A stretch of DNA of 64,000 nucleotides from Korobacter sp963758505 (GCA_963758505.1 CAVWVJ010000002.1:1-64000), one strand, 5' to 3'; counted from the stretch's first letter, positions 44,141-52,983 are shown. The notes: generated by a model not told the origin, from the sequence alone. Translations and numbers: made by a program.

Positions 44141-45747
44141 ACGCCACCCTGATGCTGTTTCTCGGATTCATCGTGATTACCCTCGGCATTACTGCGTGGG
44201 CCTCGCGCCGCTCCGGTTCGTCCGCTTCGTACTTCGCCGCCAACCGTCAAATCACCGCCTGGCAGAACGGCGTCGCCGTCGCCGGCGACTACATGAGCGC
44301 CGCCTCCTTCCTCGGAATCGCGGGCCTCATCGCCTTCTTCGGCTACGACGGCTTCATGTATTCCGTCGGCTGGCTGGTCGCTTATCTCACCGTGCTGCTC
44401 ATCGTCGCCGAACCCCTGCGCAACGCCGGCAAATACACCATGGCCGACGTGCTCGCTTACCGGCTCAGTCCGAAACCGGTCCGGGCCATGGCCTCGCTCA
44501 GTACCCTCACCGTCAGCACTTTCTACATGATCGCGCAGATGGTCGGCGCCGGCGCGCTCGTGGCCCTGCTGCTCAAAGGCAGCAACATCAGCTACCACAC
44601 CGCCGTCATCGGTGTCGGCATATTGATGATCGTCTATGTCGTCTTCGGCGGCATGATCGCCACCACCTGGGTCCAGATCGTTAAGGCCATTTTGCTCATC
44701 TGCGGGACCATCCTGCTCAGCACCCTCGTGCTCGCTCACTTCCACTTCAGCTTTGCAGAATTCTTTAATGCGGTCTCGCAGGTGAAGTATCACGACGCCG
44801 CCGGCAAAGAAGTCGTCAAGGATTTCCTCACTCCCGGCTTGCGCTTCAAGCCGCCTTATGGAGCGCTCGACCTGATCTCGCTCGGCATGGCGCTCATTCT
44901 CGGCACCGCCGGCTTGCCCCACATCCTCGTCCGCTTCTACACCGTGCCCGATGCCAAAACCGCCCGCAATAGCGTCGTATGGGCGATGGTCCTCATCGGC
45001 GTCTTCTATATCATGACGACCTTCCTCGGCTTCGGCGCCGCCACCATCGTCGGCCGCGACTTCATTGCCAAGAATGGCGGGAACAACATGAGCGCCCCGC
45101 TGCTCGCCCAGGCCCTCGGCGGCAACGTCTTCTTCGCCTTCATCTCCGCGATCGCCTTTGCCACGATTCTCGCAGTCGTCGCCGGGCTCACCATCAGCGC
45201 TTCCACCTCGTTCGCGCACGATGTCTGGACCAACGTCATTCATAACGGCGTGGAACGCAAAGCCGGCGAAGAACGCACCGTCGCCCGTATCACCGCCTTC
45301 GTCGTCGGCGCCATCGCCATGGCCATCGCCATCGTCCTCGGACCCAAGGCAAACGTCGCCTTCCTGGTGGCGCTCGCCTTCGCCGTCGCCGCCTCGGCCA
45401 ACCTCCCGGTGATCGTCTTCTCGATTTTCTGGAAGCGCTTCAATACCACCGGCGCGGTGATGGGACTCGCCTTCGGACTGCTCGGTTCGATCGCGCTGAT
45501 CTTTATCGGTCCCAGCATCATGGGCATCGATCCGCCCACCGTAGTCGGAGCGGCACGCCATGCCATCCAACGAGCGCCCATCTTCCCGCTGGAGAACCCG
45601 GGGATCCTCAGCATCCCGATCGGGTTCATCGGCGCTGTTCTCGGAACTTTCCTCGGCAAGGAAGATCACCAGGCTGAAGAAAAATTCCTCGAACTGCAGG
45701 TCCGCGCCAATACCGGTCTAGGCGCGGAAAAAGCTACCGCGCACTAA
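44137..45747 (+). CDS. actP: Acetate/cation symporter ActP-like (SSS family)
   Basis: 536-residue sodium:solute symporter with about 13 helices: ASRRSGSSASYFAANRQITA, QNGVAVAGDYMSAASFLGI and GTAGLPHILVRFYTVPDA are typical of ActP. Imports acetate and similar short carboxylates with a cation. Coupled to DUF485. Together with the MFS carrier upstream this suggests use of short organic acids. No acs is seen nearby. Confidence 0.93.
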   Translation: MNATLMLFLGFIVITLGITAWASRRSGSSASYFAANRQITAWQNGVAVAGDYMSAASFLGIAGLIAFFGYDGFMYSVGWLVAYLTVLLIVAEPLRNAGKYTMADVLAYRLSPKPVRAMASLSTLTVSTFYMIAQMVGAGALVALLLKGSNISYHTAVIGVGILMIVYVVFGGMIATTWVQIVKAILLICGTILLSTLVLAHFHFSFAEFFNAVSQVKYHDAAGKEVVKDFLTPGLRFKPPYGALDLISLGMALILGTAGLPHILVRFYTVPDAKTARNSVVWAMVLIGVFYIMTTFLGFGAATIVGRDFIAKNGGNNMSAPLLAQALGGNVFFAFISAIAFATILAVVAGLTISASTSFAHDVWTNVIHNGVERKAGEERTVARITAFVVGAIAMAIAIVLGPKANVAFLVALAFAVAASANLPVIVFSIFWKRFNTTGAVMGLAFGLLGSIALIFIGPSIMGIDPPTVVGAARHAIQRAPIFPLENPGILSIPIGFIGAVLGTFLGKEDHQAEEKFLELQVRANTGLGAEKATAH

Positions 45748-45758
45748 AACTGTGAGAC

Positions 45759-45789
45759 CCCACCCTCGTGGCTCTCGCCGCAGGGTGGG
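45759..45789. terminator. Hairpin between convergent actP and ggt
   Basis: CCCACCCT, then a GGC/GCC-containing loop, AGGGTGGG. 8-bp stem, no long T run. Confidence 0.6.
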
Positions 45790-45801
45790 CACTTCTCGCA
45801 A

Positions 45802-47493
45802 TTATTCCTTCGGCGGTGCTTCCGGCTCCGCTGCGCCATCGGCACGCGGGTCCGAAGCACCGTAGTGAATCTGGGTAGCTGCATCGTCCAGCACCGCTTG
45901 CCCCCTTCCCATGGCGGTCGAATATTGCTGCTTTACATCGAGCACATGTCCCATTCCGACGAGTTGCTGCAGGCTTTCGGCAGGAACGCGCGACTCGATC
46001 ACGATGTTGCAGCCAAGCTTCCCGCTTACCGTGAACCGCGCTTCCTCGAGCGCCGCCTGGATGTTCATGTGATAGTCAACAATGTTCGAAACAAATTGCG
46101 CATGCGCGAGAGGCTGATTCATGCCGCCCATGATCCCGAAGCCGATGTGGTCGGTGCCATGTTCCATGAATCCCGGAATGATGGTGTGAAACGGCCGCTT
46201 CCTCCCGGCCAGCGCGTTCGGAGACTTCGGATCCATTGAAAACAGCCCTCCCCGGTCCTGCAGCACAAAGCCCTTGCCTCGCACCGTGATCCCGGAGCCA
46301 AACGCCTCGTAGTTGCTTTGGATAAGCGACAGAATATTGCCCTCCCGGTCGATCACGGTGAGATAGGTCGTATCGCTGCCGGAGAGTGCGCCCGGAGCCA
46401 CGGTGCAATTTGCCTTCTTAGGATCGATAAGCTTGGCGCGTTTCGCGGCAAAACCCTTCGATAGCAATTCGCCCACCGGAATCGAACTGAAACGCGGGTC
46501 GCCGTCATAGGCCTTGATATCCGCATACGCGAGCTTCATCGCCTCGATCCGCGTATGCAGTTCGGCGGCACTCGTCGGCCCACCCGGCGCCGGCTCCGAT
46601 TGCTCCATGATGTTCAGCATCTCCAGCGCCGCCGTGCCGTCACCATTGGGCGGCAGCTCGTACACCTTCCAGCCGCGATAGGTCGTCGAGACCGGCTCTA
46701 CCCACTCCGCCGAAAATTCGCTCAGATCTTCGGCTGTCATCGTTCCGCCCAACTCGGCGGAAGTCTTCAGGATCGCTTGCGCAATCGCACCTTTGTAAAA
46801 CGCATCTCGCCCCTGGTTCGCGACCACCGTGAGCGTCTCCGCCAGCTCCGGATTGCGAAACACTTGTCCCAGCGCCGGCGCTTTGCCGTTGGGCAAATAG
46901 ACGCGTTGGCTCTCCGCATCCGCCGCCAGCCACGGAACCGCCGCCTCCCAATAGCCGTGAATCATCTCCGGCACGGGATATCCGTTGCGGGCATAGCCAA
47001 TTGCAGATGTGAAAAGTTGCGCCCACGGAAGCTTGCCGAAGCGGTTGTGCAGCTTCGACCATCCCTCCACCGCCCCCGGCACGGTGACGGAATCGATGCC
47101 CGCTTGCGGCATCTTCGTGATCTCCTTGGATTGCAGATGCTCGATCGTCAGCCCTCGCGGCGCCCAACCGCTGGCATTGAGCCCATAGAGCTTTCCGGTC
47201 TTCGCCTCCCAATAAATCGCGAACAGGTCCCCGCCCATCCCGTTCATCATCGGTTCAGCCACGCCCAGCACTGCATTCGCGGCAATCCCCGCATCCACCG
47301 CCGACCCTCCCTGCGCCAGCACTCGCGCACCCGCCTGCGATGCCTGCACGTAGCTCGTCGCCACGATGCCGTATTGCGTCACCACCATGGACCGCCCGTA
47401 CGCCCGGCCCGGATGGTCATCGCCCAAAGCGCTGCTCATCCCAAGGGTGAGCACGAAACAGAAAATCGCTGCCTTCATCGAACGAGCATGCAT
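45802..47493 (-). CDS. ggt: Gamma-glutamyltransferase
   Basis: Periplasmic Ntn hydrolase that removes or transfers the gamma-glutamyl group of glutathione; it self-cleaves before a catalytic Thr, here in GSDTTYLTVID. A signal peptide (AAIFCFVLTLGMSSAL) starts the 563-residue chain; VLGVAEPMMNGMGGDLFAIY and MEQSEPAPGG are large-subunit landmarks, and IIPGFMEHGTDHIGFGIMGG belongs to the small subunit. ATG 47493 is chosen for the AGGAG eight bases upstream. An acidic tail (PRADGAAEPEAPPKE) ends it. Confidence 0.94.
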   Translation of the reverse strand: MHARSMKAAIFCFVLTLGMSSALGDDHPGRAYGRSMVVTQYGIVATSYVQASQAGARVLAQGGSAVDAGIAANAVLGVAEPMMNGMGGDLFAIYWEAKTGKLYGLNASGWAPRGLTIEHLQSKEITKMPQAGIDSVTVPGAVEGWSKLHNRFGKLPWAQLFTSAIGYARNGYPVPEMIHGYWEAAVPWLAADAESQRVYLPNGKAPALGQVFRNPELAETLTVVANQGRDAFYKGAIAQAILKTSAELGGTMTAEDLSEFSAEWVEPVSTTYRGWKVYELPPNGDGTAALEMLNIMEQSEPAPGGPTSAAELHTRIEAMKLAYADIKAYDGDPRFSSIPVGELLSKGFAAKRAKLIDPKKANCTVAPGALSGSDTTYLTVIDREGNILSLIQSNYEAFGSGITVRGKGFVLQDRGGLFSMDPKSPNALAGRKRPFHTIIPGFMEHGTDHIGFGIMGGMNQPLAHAQFVSNIVDYHMNIQAALEEARFTVSGKLGCNIVIESRVPAESLQQLVGMGHVLDVKQQYSTAMGRGQAVLDDAATQIHYGASDPRADGAAEPEAPPKE

Positions 47494-47684
47494 CACTGGC
47501 GCTCCTTGAGAACAAGTGCAGAAACAGCTCCGCATCATACGCGATCCAACCGCGGGTGCCCTGCCCCTGCGGCTTCCGCCGCAGGATGGGCCCCATTTCG
47601 CTTCGGCCCGTTAAACACGAGTGGCTCAAACGAAAAATTCCGGCTACAATCCCGTCGATCGCGAACCCGCGTCGGGAGCGGTGC

Positions 47685-47915
47685 ATGTTCCTTCTAAGAA
47701 GGTTTTTTGCCGGATGTTTCGCAGGGATCGTCTTTGCCGTTCTCGCGACCCTGGCTTATCTGATTTATGTGACCGTGGAGGCGAGATCCCTTCCCCCTGG
47801 CCAGACCATCGGAATAGACATGGACGGGCTGGTTCGCCACTCCCTCTTCCCGTGGCTGGCCTCGATCTGCTTCGCCATCGGCTTCATCTGGGAATTTCGC
47901 CGGGCCGCGCGCTAA
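47685..47915 (+). CDS. Small two-helix membrane protein
   Basis: 76 residues with two hydrophobic helices (FFAGCFAGIVFAVLATLAYL; LFPWLASICFAIGFIWEF) joined by a short polar loop, and a basic C-terminus. ATG 47685 is preceded by GGGAG at seven bases. No family recognised; the frame is open upstream but the ribosome site marks this start. Confidence 0.65.
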   Translation: MFLLRRFFAGCFAGIVFAVLATLAYLIYVTVEARSLPPGQTIGIDMDGLVRHSLFPWLASICFAIGFIWEFRRAAR

Positions 47916-47985
47916 ACGAAACCGCCAAGCGGAAATAAACCGCCCCGCGGTCAGCCCCACAACTCGCTCCGTTCCACATCTCTCT

Positions 47986-48158
47986 CCTGTTGTCATCCAG
48001 AGGAGGGCGTCTGCCCGACGTAAGGATCTGCTGTTTCACCGCCCGCAGCAGAATTTCGTGAAGCCACGAATTCGCTCGGGAACGATAGTTTGTATCAGGC
48101 CACGACTTCAGTCGTGCCGCTCGTCGGCCCTGGAAACAGGGCTTCAGCCCCTGCAAAC
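47986..48158 (+). repeat. Family B then family A repeat, one copy each
   Basis: 47988-48033 is a diverged family B block (TTGTCATCCAGAGGAGGGCG, then AAGGATCTGCTGTTTC). 48089-48158 is a family A element: GTTTGTATCAGGCCACGACT, AGTCGTGCC, AGGGCTTCAGCCCCTGCAAA. The same order B-A recurs in the array at 60 kb. Confidence 0.85.
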
Positions 48159-48180
48159 CGCCCCGCGGTCAACGCCGCGC

Positions 48181-48888
48181 TTACAACGACCGCACCATTC
48201 CACCATCCACCAGCAGATTCTGTCCCGTTATATATGACGCCTCGTCCGACGCCAACCACGCCACTATGTTCGCCAACTCCGCCACCCTTCCGATTCGTTG
48301 CATCGGGATGGTCGCAAGCACCTCTGCCGGCACCTCGTAACTGTCCACGAATCCCGGCATCACCGCGTTTACCCGGATCCCTTTCGGCGCGCAATACTCC
48401 GCGTGCAGCTTCGTCCACGCTCCCAGCGCCGCCCGCATGACGCTTGACACCGGCCGCGCTAACTCCGGCCGCACCGCCGCATAGCTGGAAATGGTCACAA
48501 AGGCTCCCGCGCGTTGCCGCTCCATAATCGGCGTCACCAGCCGCGCCATTCGCATCGCGCTCTCGAGGATCAGCGCGTACCCGTCACGCCAGGCCTCTTC
48601 GCTTATCTCGAGAAGACCGCCTTTCGCAGGATGGCCCGTGTTGTTGACCGCCACGTCAATCCGTCCCCACGTATCCATCGCGACAGACACCAATCGCTCC
48701 ACGCTCGCCGCTTCTGTGATCGAGCCCGTCACCGCAATGCCGCCCAACTCCTCGGCCAATGCGTGAACCCCCTCGGAACGCGCCAGCAGCGCCACGCGAC
48801 ATCCGCGACCGGCAAACTCGCGCGCAATGCCGGCCCCAATCCCTCTACTGGCGGCCGTAACCAAAACAACTTTTTCCTTTGCGTTCAC
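48181..48888 (-). CDS. SDR-family protein lacking the usual Tyr-x-x-x-Lys
   Basis: 235 residues, FabG-like Rossmann fold: VLVTAASRGIGAGIA (cofactor loop), VAVNNTGHPAKGG (NNAG variant), C-terminal VAWLASDEASYITGQNLLVD. The active-site Ser is in VTISSYAAV, but the Tyr-x-x-x-Lys position reads SSVMR in ARPVSSVMRAALGAWTK, so Tyr and Lys are replaced by Ser and Arg. Some SDR subfamilies share this change and their chemistry is unclear. It stands 16 bp downstream of the beta-lactamase gene, same strand. Confidence 0.9.
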   Translation of the reverse strand: MNAKEKVVLVTAASRGIGAGIAREFAGRGCRVALLARSEGVHALAEELGGIAVTGSITEAASVERLVSVAMDTWGRIDVAVNNTGHPAKGGLLEISEEAWRDGYALILESAMRMARLVTPIMERQRAGAFVTISSYAAVRPELARPVSSVMRAALGAWTKLHAEYCAPKGIRVNAVMPGFVDSYEVPAEVLATIPMQRIGRVAELANIVAWLASDEASYITGQNLLVDGGMVRSL

Positions 48889-48904
48889 CTGGATTCCTCA
48901 AGCA

Positions 48905-49786
48905 TCACTTTAATGGTTCAGCCCAGCACTCCCAGAGCTCGTGTGCGATTCCCGCTATTACCGAATTGCGGGTCGCGACATCCGTCTTCGCGTCGCTCAC
49001 AAAGATCGCAATCGCCATCGTCCGGCCATCGGGAAATGTCACCAGGCCAACATCGTTCGTCGCCGGCGTCAGCCCTTCATAGGTCGCCGAACTTCCGGTC
49101 TTATCGGCGACGACCGTTCCCGCCGGAAGCTTCGCCCGGATTCTTTCCCGCCCTGTATCGGTCTCTCTCATCCAGCCCAGCAGCAGCGCGGTGTGCGATG
49201 GGTTCAGTAGTTCGCCTTTCTCCAATCGTTCAAGAAGATCAACGATTCCATCCGGCTTGGCGCTGTCTTGATATTGCGCCTGCGTGTCGTCGATGAGCTG
49301 CGCCTCGGTGTGCACTACGTGGATCGCCTTCAGATCTACATCCTTCATGAACCGCCGAACCCCGCGCGCTCCGCCCAGCAATCGCAGCAGCACATCGGAC
49401 GCCGACCCATCGCTGTCCACGATCGCTCTGCGCAGTAAGTCTTCAAGGGTGAACTCGCCTCCCTTGCGGTACTTGTCGCGCAGGGGACTGTGACCTGCCG
49501 GAGGAATCAAATCGCCTTCCTCCACCGTCACACTCTGGTCGAGCTGCAGCTTCCCCTCTTCCACCCGATGCAGCACCGCAAGCGCGATCGGAAGCTTGTA
49601 AACGCTTTGCATGGGAAAATGCCGGTTGCCGTGGAACTGGAACGACTGCGGCGAATCGAGCACTGCCGCGCTCACGCCCACCTTGCCCTTTACCGTGCGC
49701 GCCGCGCTCTTCACATCGGATGTCAGCGTCTTCGGCGAGCAGCTTGCCGCCGTCGCCATCCAGAGAACAATTGCGGGAACCAGCAT
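48905..49786 (-). CDS. Class A beta-lactamase, probable lipoprotein
   Basis: 293-residue serine beta-lactamase. Ser61-x-x-Lys64 in QSVYKLPIAL, SDG at 125-127 (SDN variant) in VDSDGSASDVLLRLLGG, Glu161 in HTEAQLIDD (omega loop) and KTG at 229-231 in VADKTGSSATYEG. The leader ends in ATAASC, a lipobox, so it is probably anchored in the membrane. The sequence resembles environmental A2/PER-like branches rather than TEM. Hydrolysis of beta-lactams is expected from the motifs but the spectrum cannot be predicted. Upstream of the SDR gene, possibly co-transcribed. Confidence 0.92.
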   Translation of the reverse strand: MLVPAIVLWMATAASCSPKTLTSDVKSAARTVKGKVGVSAAVLDSPQSFQFHGNRHFPMQSVYKLPIALAVLHRVEEGKLQLDQSVTVEEGDLIPPAGHSPLRDKYRKGGEFTLEDLLRRAIVDSDGSASDVLLRLLGGARGVRRFMKDVDLKAIHVVHTEAQLIDDTQAQYQDSAKPDGIVDLLERLEKGELLNPSHTALLLGWMRETDTGRERIRAKLPAGTVVADKTGSSATYEGLTPATNDVGLVTFPDGRTMAIAIFVSDAKTDVATRNSVIAGIAHELWECWAEPLK

Positions 49787-49941
49787 GGCAGCCGAGTATA
49801 ACGGAATACCTCAACCTCGAATTGGCCGTGCCCTCTCGGGCAAAAAACCTTCTAAGGCTTCATTTACTCGTGTTTACGCAGTCCTGGGCGATCCCGCGCC
49901 GCGTCCCTGCCATCAGATAGGTACTTTCAGGAGAACAATCA

Positions 49942-50280
49942 ATGTCAACCAAGCTTCTTGCAATTGCCACTGCAGCCCTGTTCTCGATCGGCATCGCGGT
50001 TGCCCAGCAATCCGGAACTTCCTCTCCGGGTACCGGAACCTCACCGCAGGGTTCCCAGTCCTCGTCCTCGCCAAGTAGCACCTCGAGCGGCACGGGCTCC
50101 GGCGACATGAGCGGCACCAACTCCGGGAACTCCGGCACCGGCACCGACCAGAGCAGCACAACGACCGGAAAGAAGAAGCATAAGAAGAACAAGAACAACT
50201 CCAACGGTACAGGTTCAAATGACACGACCACCGGTACCTCTTCGGACCAGAGCCCGAACAGCAACTCGAACCCTCACTAG
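49942..50280 (+). CDS. Small secreted Ser/Gly/Thr/Asn-rich protein
   Basis: 112 residues: signal peptide (LLAIATAALFSIGIAVAQQS) and a low-complexity mature part (SSPSSTSSGTGSGDMSGTNS) with a basic patch KKKHKKNKNN in the middle. No fold predicted. Similar short secreted proteins are frequent in Acidobacteria; role unknown. ATG 49942 has AGGAGA upstream. A hairpin follows 18 bp after the stop. Confidence 0.75.
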   Translation: MSTKLLAIATAALFSIGIAVAQQSGTSSPGTGTSPQGSQSSSSPSSTSSGTGSGDMSGTNSGNSGTGTDQSSTTTGKKKHKKNKNNSNGTGSNDTTTGTSSDQSPNSNSNPH

Positions 50281-50298
50281 AAACACTCTGCAAACAGA

Positions 50299-50329
50299 AA
50301 CGGCAGGAACCCGCTCGGCTCCTGCCGTT
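50299..50329. terminator. Terminator between convergent small genes
   Basis: AACGGCAGGA, loop ACCCGCTCGGC, TCCTGCCGTT: 10-bp perfect stem usable on both strands. Confidence 0.8.
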
Positions 50330-50345
50330 GCTTCACTCTCGCTGG

Positions 50346-50807
50346 TTATTGGCGGGTGAATAAAACCGATCCGCCCGTGCTGGGGCAGGCGGGATTGCTC
50401 CCATTGGCCCCGAAGGTCGCATTGAACGTGCCGTTGATCTGGGTCACCGCCGAATCTGCCGTACCGCTGATCGTAAAACTCGAGTGGGTGCTCGGGTCGG
50501 TCACAACCAGCGTGATCAGCGAACCGCCATTGGTGTTCCCGGTCGCCGTTAACCCGCCGTAATTGATGCAGCCCACGTTGTACTGCGTCCCGCCGGTGTA
50601 GGCAATCTCCGAGCCATAGATGTTCGAAGTATTCTTCGTGAACTGCATCCCGAAGGCATACGACGGCGTGGTCTGTCCCGATTCCACCAGCACCGCATTC
50701 CAATTGCCCGTTACGTTCGCGCCGGGAGGAGATTGCGATTGCGATCCGCAACTCGTCCATGCGAGCAGCAGAAGCGCCACGGAAAAGATCGTGAAGAAAG
50801 ATTTCAT
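50346..50807 (-). CDS. Secreted beta-rich protein, lipoprotein-like
   Basis: 153 residues with leader FFTIFSVALLLLAWTSCGSQ; a Cys follows the hydrophobic part, so it may be a lipoprotein, although the lipobox (WTSC) is imperfect. The mature chain is Thr/Gly/Asn-rich and beta-patterned (TGNWNAVLVES, SSFTISGTADSAVTQINGTF), like other Acidobacteria surface lipoproteins. ATG 50807 is chosen just before the leader. Function unknown. Confidence 0.75.
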   Translation of the reverse strand: MKSFFTIFSVALLLLAWTSCGSQSQSPPGANVTGNWNAVLVESGQTTPSYAFGMQFTKNTSNIYGSEIAYTGGTQYNVGCINYGGLTATGNTNGGSLITLVVTDPSTHSSFTISGTADSAVTQINGTFNATFGANGSNPACPSTGGSVLFTRQ

Positions 50808-50951
50808 TGCCTGCAATCCGGTATTCGAGCTTGTTCTCCGCACTATAGCAGAGCTGTTGCGTCTACCCCGGCCGGGCGAATCGCACCTAAGTGTTGGCCA
50901 AAGCAAAAGGAGGCATGCTAGCCTCCCTGATTTGTCCGGGATGGTGGAAGC

Positions 50952-51311
50952 CTAGGAGAGATCCTCGAAATCTTCGTCCTGGAAGATATACGGTGCGGTG
51001 CGCACGATTCGGAAGCGAACGCTCTCATTGCAGGTTTCGCAACTGGGAAACTGGTTTCCTATGATCATCACCGCATCGTGCGCCTGCCGATGATCGCCCT
51101 CGTGCACTACCTCGTATATACCCGACTCGGGAACCGTTTCCCCCGGCCGGAAAAACAGTGTCGCACCATCGCGTTGCCCGCCTCTTTCGCCACGCATTCC
51201 GCAGCTATGGCGCGAGAACATCTGCGCGCGGCGTCCTGTTCTGCGTGGAAATTCCTTGCCTGCTCTTCGATCGAACTCTCGCCGTGGAAATCTTGCCTGC
51301 CACTTGTTCAT
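50952..51311 (-). CDS. Small protein, second copy of a paired motif family
   Basis: Up to 119 residues; the conserved part starts about residue 52: FFRPGETVPESGIYEVVHEG, then HRQAHDAVMIIGNQFPSCET-CNESVRFRIV. A C-x-x-C in the second half could bind zinc. The first ~50 residues are Arg-rich and may not be translated; a shorter start near 51220 is possible. Clear paralogue of the gene at 51341-51577. Family not recognised. Confidence 0.6.
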   Translation of the reverse strand: MNKWQARFPRREFDRRAGKEFPRRTGRRAQMFSRHSCGMRGERGGQRDGATLFFRPGETVPESGIYEVVHEGDHRQAHDAVMIIGNQFPSCETCNESVRFRIVRTAPYIFQDEDFEDLS

Positions 51312-51340
51312 TCAGCAACTCCGATCCGCTTCGCCGTCAT

Positions 51341-51577
51341 CTATGGCTTCCCAAAATCCGGCTGATGTTCAATAGGATTTGAGGCCTGTAACAGCTGAAA
51401 TCTAACTTTCTCTCCGCACCCCGCGCAGCGCGGAAAGTTCTGCCCTTTGAGCAATATCCCATCGTGATCTTCACGATGTGCCGCATGGCTGATCCGGTAA
51501 ACGCCAGAACAGGGTACTACCTCGCCAGGTAAGAACTGGCTCTCCGCCATCCGCGCGCTGCTGTCCTGGGACGCCAT
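51341..51577 (-). CDS. Small protein, first copy of a paired motif family
   Basis: 78 residues: FLPGEVVPCSGVYRISHAAH, then HDGILLKGQNFPRCAGCGEKVRFQLL. The pattern PGE-VP-SG-Y-x-V/I-x-H, G-x-x-FP-x-C-x-x-C, VRF is shared with the next gene, 30 bp downstream. Likely a small metal-binding domain produced by tandem duplication. Function unknown. Confidence 0.65.
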   Translation of the reverse strand: MASQDSSARMAESQFLPGEVVPCSGVYRISHAAHREDHDGILLKGQNFPRCAGCGEKVRFQLLQASNPIEHQPDFGKP

Positions 51578-51615
51578 TCCGCGACATTCTACTCTGGCGA
51601 ATGCCTGTGAATGGC

Positions 51616-52413
51616 TTACTTTTTCTTTTCCTGGAGCCTGCGGGCCACCTTGGTCACGAGATTCCTTGGCGAGACGCGCAACATCTGCACGCCAATCTTA
51701 TTCAGCTTGCCTGCAATCACGACTCGCTTGCCCTCTTGCAGTCCCTCGTACCCGATCTCCGCCACCGTCGCCGCATCCAGCACCCCGGGCGATTTCATCA
51801 GCGGCGATCCCTGCAGGTTTGCCCGCTCCTGGAATCCGCTCGGCACCGGTCCCGGACACAGCACGCTTACCCGCACACCCTGTGCCGCAAGCTCCTCCGC
51901 CAGCGCTTCGCTGAAGCTCAATACGTATGCCTTCGTCGCGTAATACACCGCCATCAGCGGCCCCGGCTGAAACGCCGCCGTCGAAGCCACGTTCAACACC
52001 GCGCCTTTTGCCTGGATGATCTGCGGCAAAAACAGCTTCGTCAGGTAGGTGAGCGACACCATGTTGAGCTGCATCATCTCCAGCTCGGCTTGCAGGTCGG
52101 AAGTCGCAAACTCCCCATAGCTGCCAAACCCCGCATTGTTGACCAGCGTATGGATCTTTACTCCTGCTTCGGTCAGGTCTTCAAAGAGTTCCTGTGGCGC
52201 CTTGCTGTGCGACAGGTCTTTCGGAGAGATCCGCACGTTCACGCCGTAGGTCTTCTGGAACTCTTCGCCGAGTTCGATCAGCCGCGCCCGGCTGCGTGCC
52301 ACCAGCACCAGGTCATAATGATCCATCGCGAATCGCCGCGCCAACTCAAGCCCAATGCCGCTCGAGGCGCCCGTAACCAACGCGATACGTCCGGCTGTGT
52401 TTTCCATATTCAT
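51616..52413 (-). CDS. SDR-family oxidoreductase (DltE-like)
   Basis: 265 residues, classical SDR with all motifs: cofactor loop ALVTGASSGIGLELARRF, LVNNAGFGSYG, Ser in LNVASTAAF and Tyr-x-x-x-Lys in AVYYATKAYVLSF. Prefers NADP(H), judging by LVARSRARL after strand 2. Substrate unknown. ATG 52413 has GGAA nine bases upstream; ATG 52407 is equally possible. Confidence 0.92.
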   Translation of the reverse strand: MNMENTAGRIALVTGASSGIGLELARRFAMDHYDLVLVARSRARLIELGEEFQKTYGVNVRISPKDLSHSKAPQELFEDLTEAGVKIHTLVNNAGFGSYGEFATSDLQAELEMMQLNMVSLTYLTKLFLPQIIQAKGAVLNVASTAAFQPGPLMAVYYATKAYVLSFSEALAEELAAQGVRVSVLCPGPVPSGFQERANLQGSPLMKSPGVLDAATVAEIGYEGLQEGKRVVIAGKLNKIGVQMLRVSPRNLVTKVARRLQEKKK

Positions 52414-52593
52414 TACTTTCGTTCCAGGCACTTGGCATCAGAATAGCAAAGTCTCTCCCATGACCACCGTAACTTGTGGCCCGGAGACGCCCGGCCGAAG
52501 ATGGTGCATCCCGCGGCAAAACCGAATCTATGGAATTACCGCAGAGGAACTAAATCCCTGAGCGGCACCCGGTCCGCAAGGAGAGCGTCGATT

Positions 52594-52755
52594 ATGACAC
52601 TCGCAAACTCGATCACCACCAGTCCGCAAGCGCTGGCGACGACCGCCAACTCGCGTACTACCAGCAAACTTTCGACTTCTATCGTCGCTCGCTCGACAAC
52701 GTCGAACGCTGTCTCCGCGCAGGCAGCCAACTCCGCCACCAGCATTAAGCTGTAA
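52594..52755 (+). CDS. Possible 53-residue Ser/Thr/Ala-rich peptide
   Basis: MTLANSITTSPQALATTANS continues with alternating Ser/Thr/Ala to the C-terminus. AGGAGA lies nine bases before the ATG and a good terminator starts 20 bp after the stop, which argues for a real unit. Against it, the antisense frame is also open (52536-52766) and composition is simple. No homology known. Confidence 0.4.
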   Translation: MTLANSITTSPQALATTANSRTTSKLSTSIVARSTTSNAVSAQAANSATSIKL

Positions 52756-52774
52756 AGCAGCAGCACAAGACAAA

Positions 52775-52800
52775 GGCGGCGATATCCTCGCCGCCCTTTT
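52775..52800 (+). terminator. Rho-independent terminator
   Basis: GGCGGCGA, loop TATCC, TCGCCGCC, then CTTTTC. Ends whatever is transcribed from the plus strand before it. Confidence 0.8.
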
Positions 52801-52806
52801 CTTTCC

Positions 52807-52965
52807 CTCTTGTCATCCTGAGCGAAGAACGCGAAGCGTTCGCAGTCGAAGGACCTCTACCGCCAGAAGACTGCCCCGCGTTCAGCCCACTTTGCTCTTA
52901 CTCACTCCAACATTTCTCTTGTTGTCATCCAGAGGAGCGAAGCGACGTAGGGATCTGCTGTTCTG
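52807..52965 (+). repeat. Two family B repeat blocks
   Basis: 52807-52855: CTTGTCATCCTGAGCGAAGA, then GAAGGACCTCT. 52920-52965: TTGTCATCCAGAGGAGCGAA, GCGACGTAGGGATCTGCTGT. The first is the form found near 5.3-5.7 kb, the second the form of the 60-kb array, here side by side. Confidence 0.85.
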
Positions 52966-52983
52966 CTAGAGCCTCGGTGTCCT

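Noticed and set aside
44032..45669. 545-codon minus-strand frame opposite actP
   Set aside because: Asp/Glu/Gly-rich shadow of a G+C-rich membrane-protein gene; no start context or domain.
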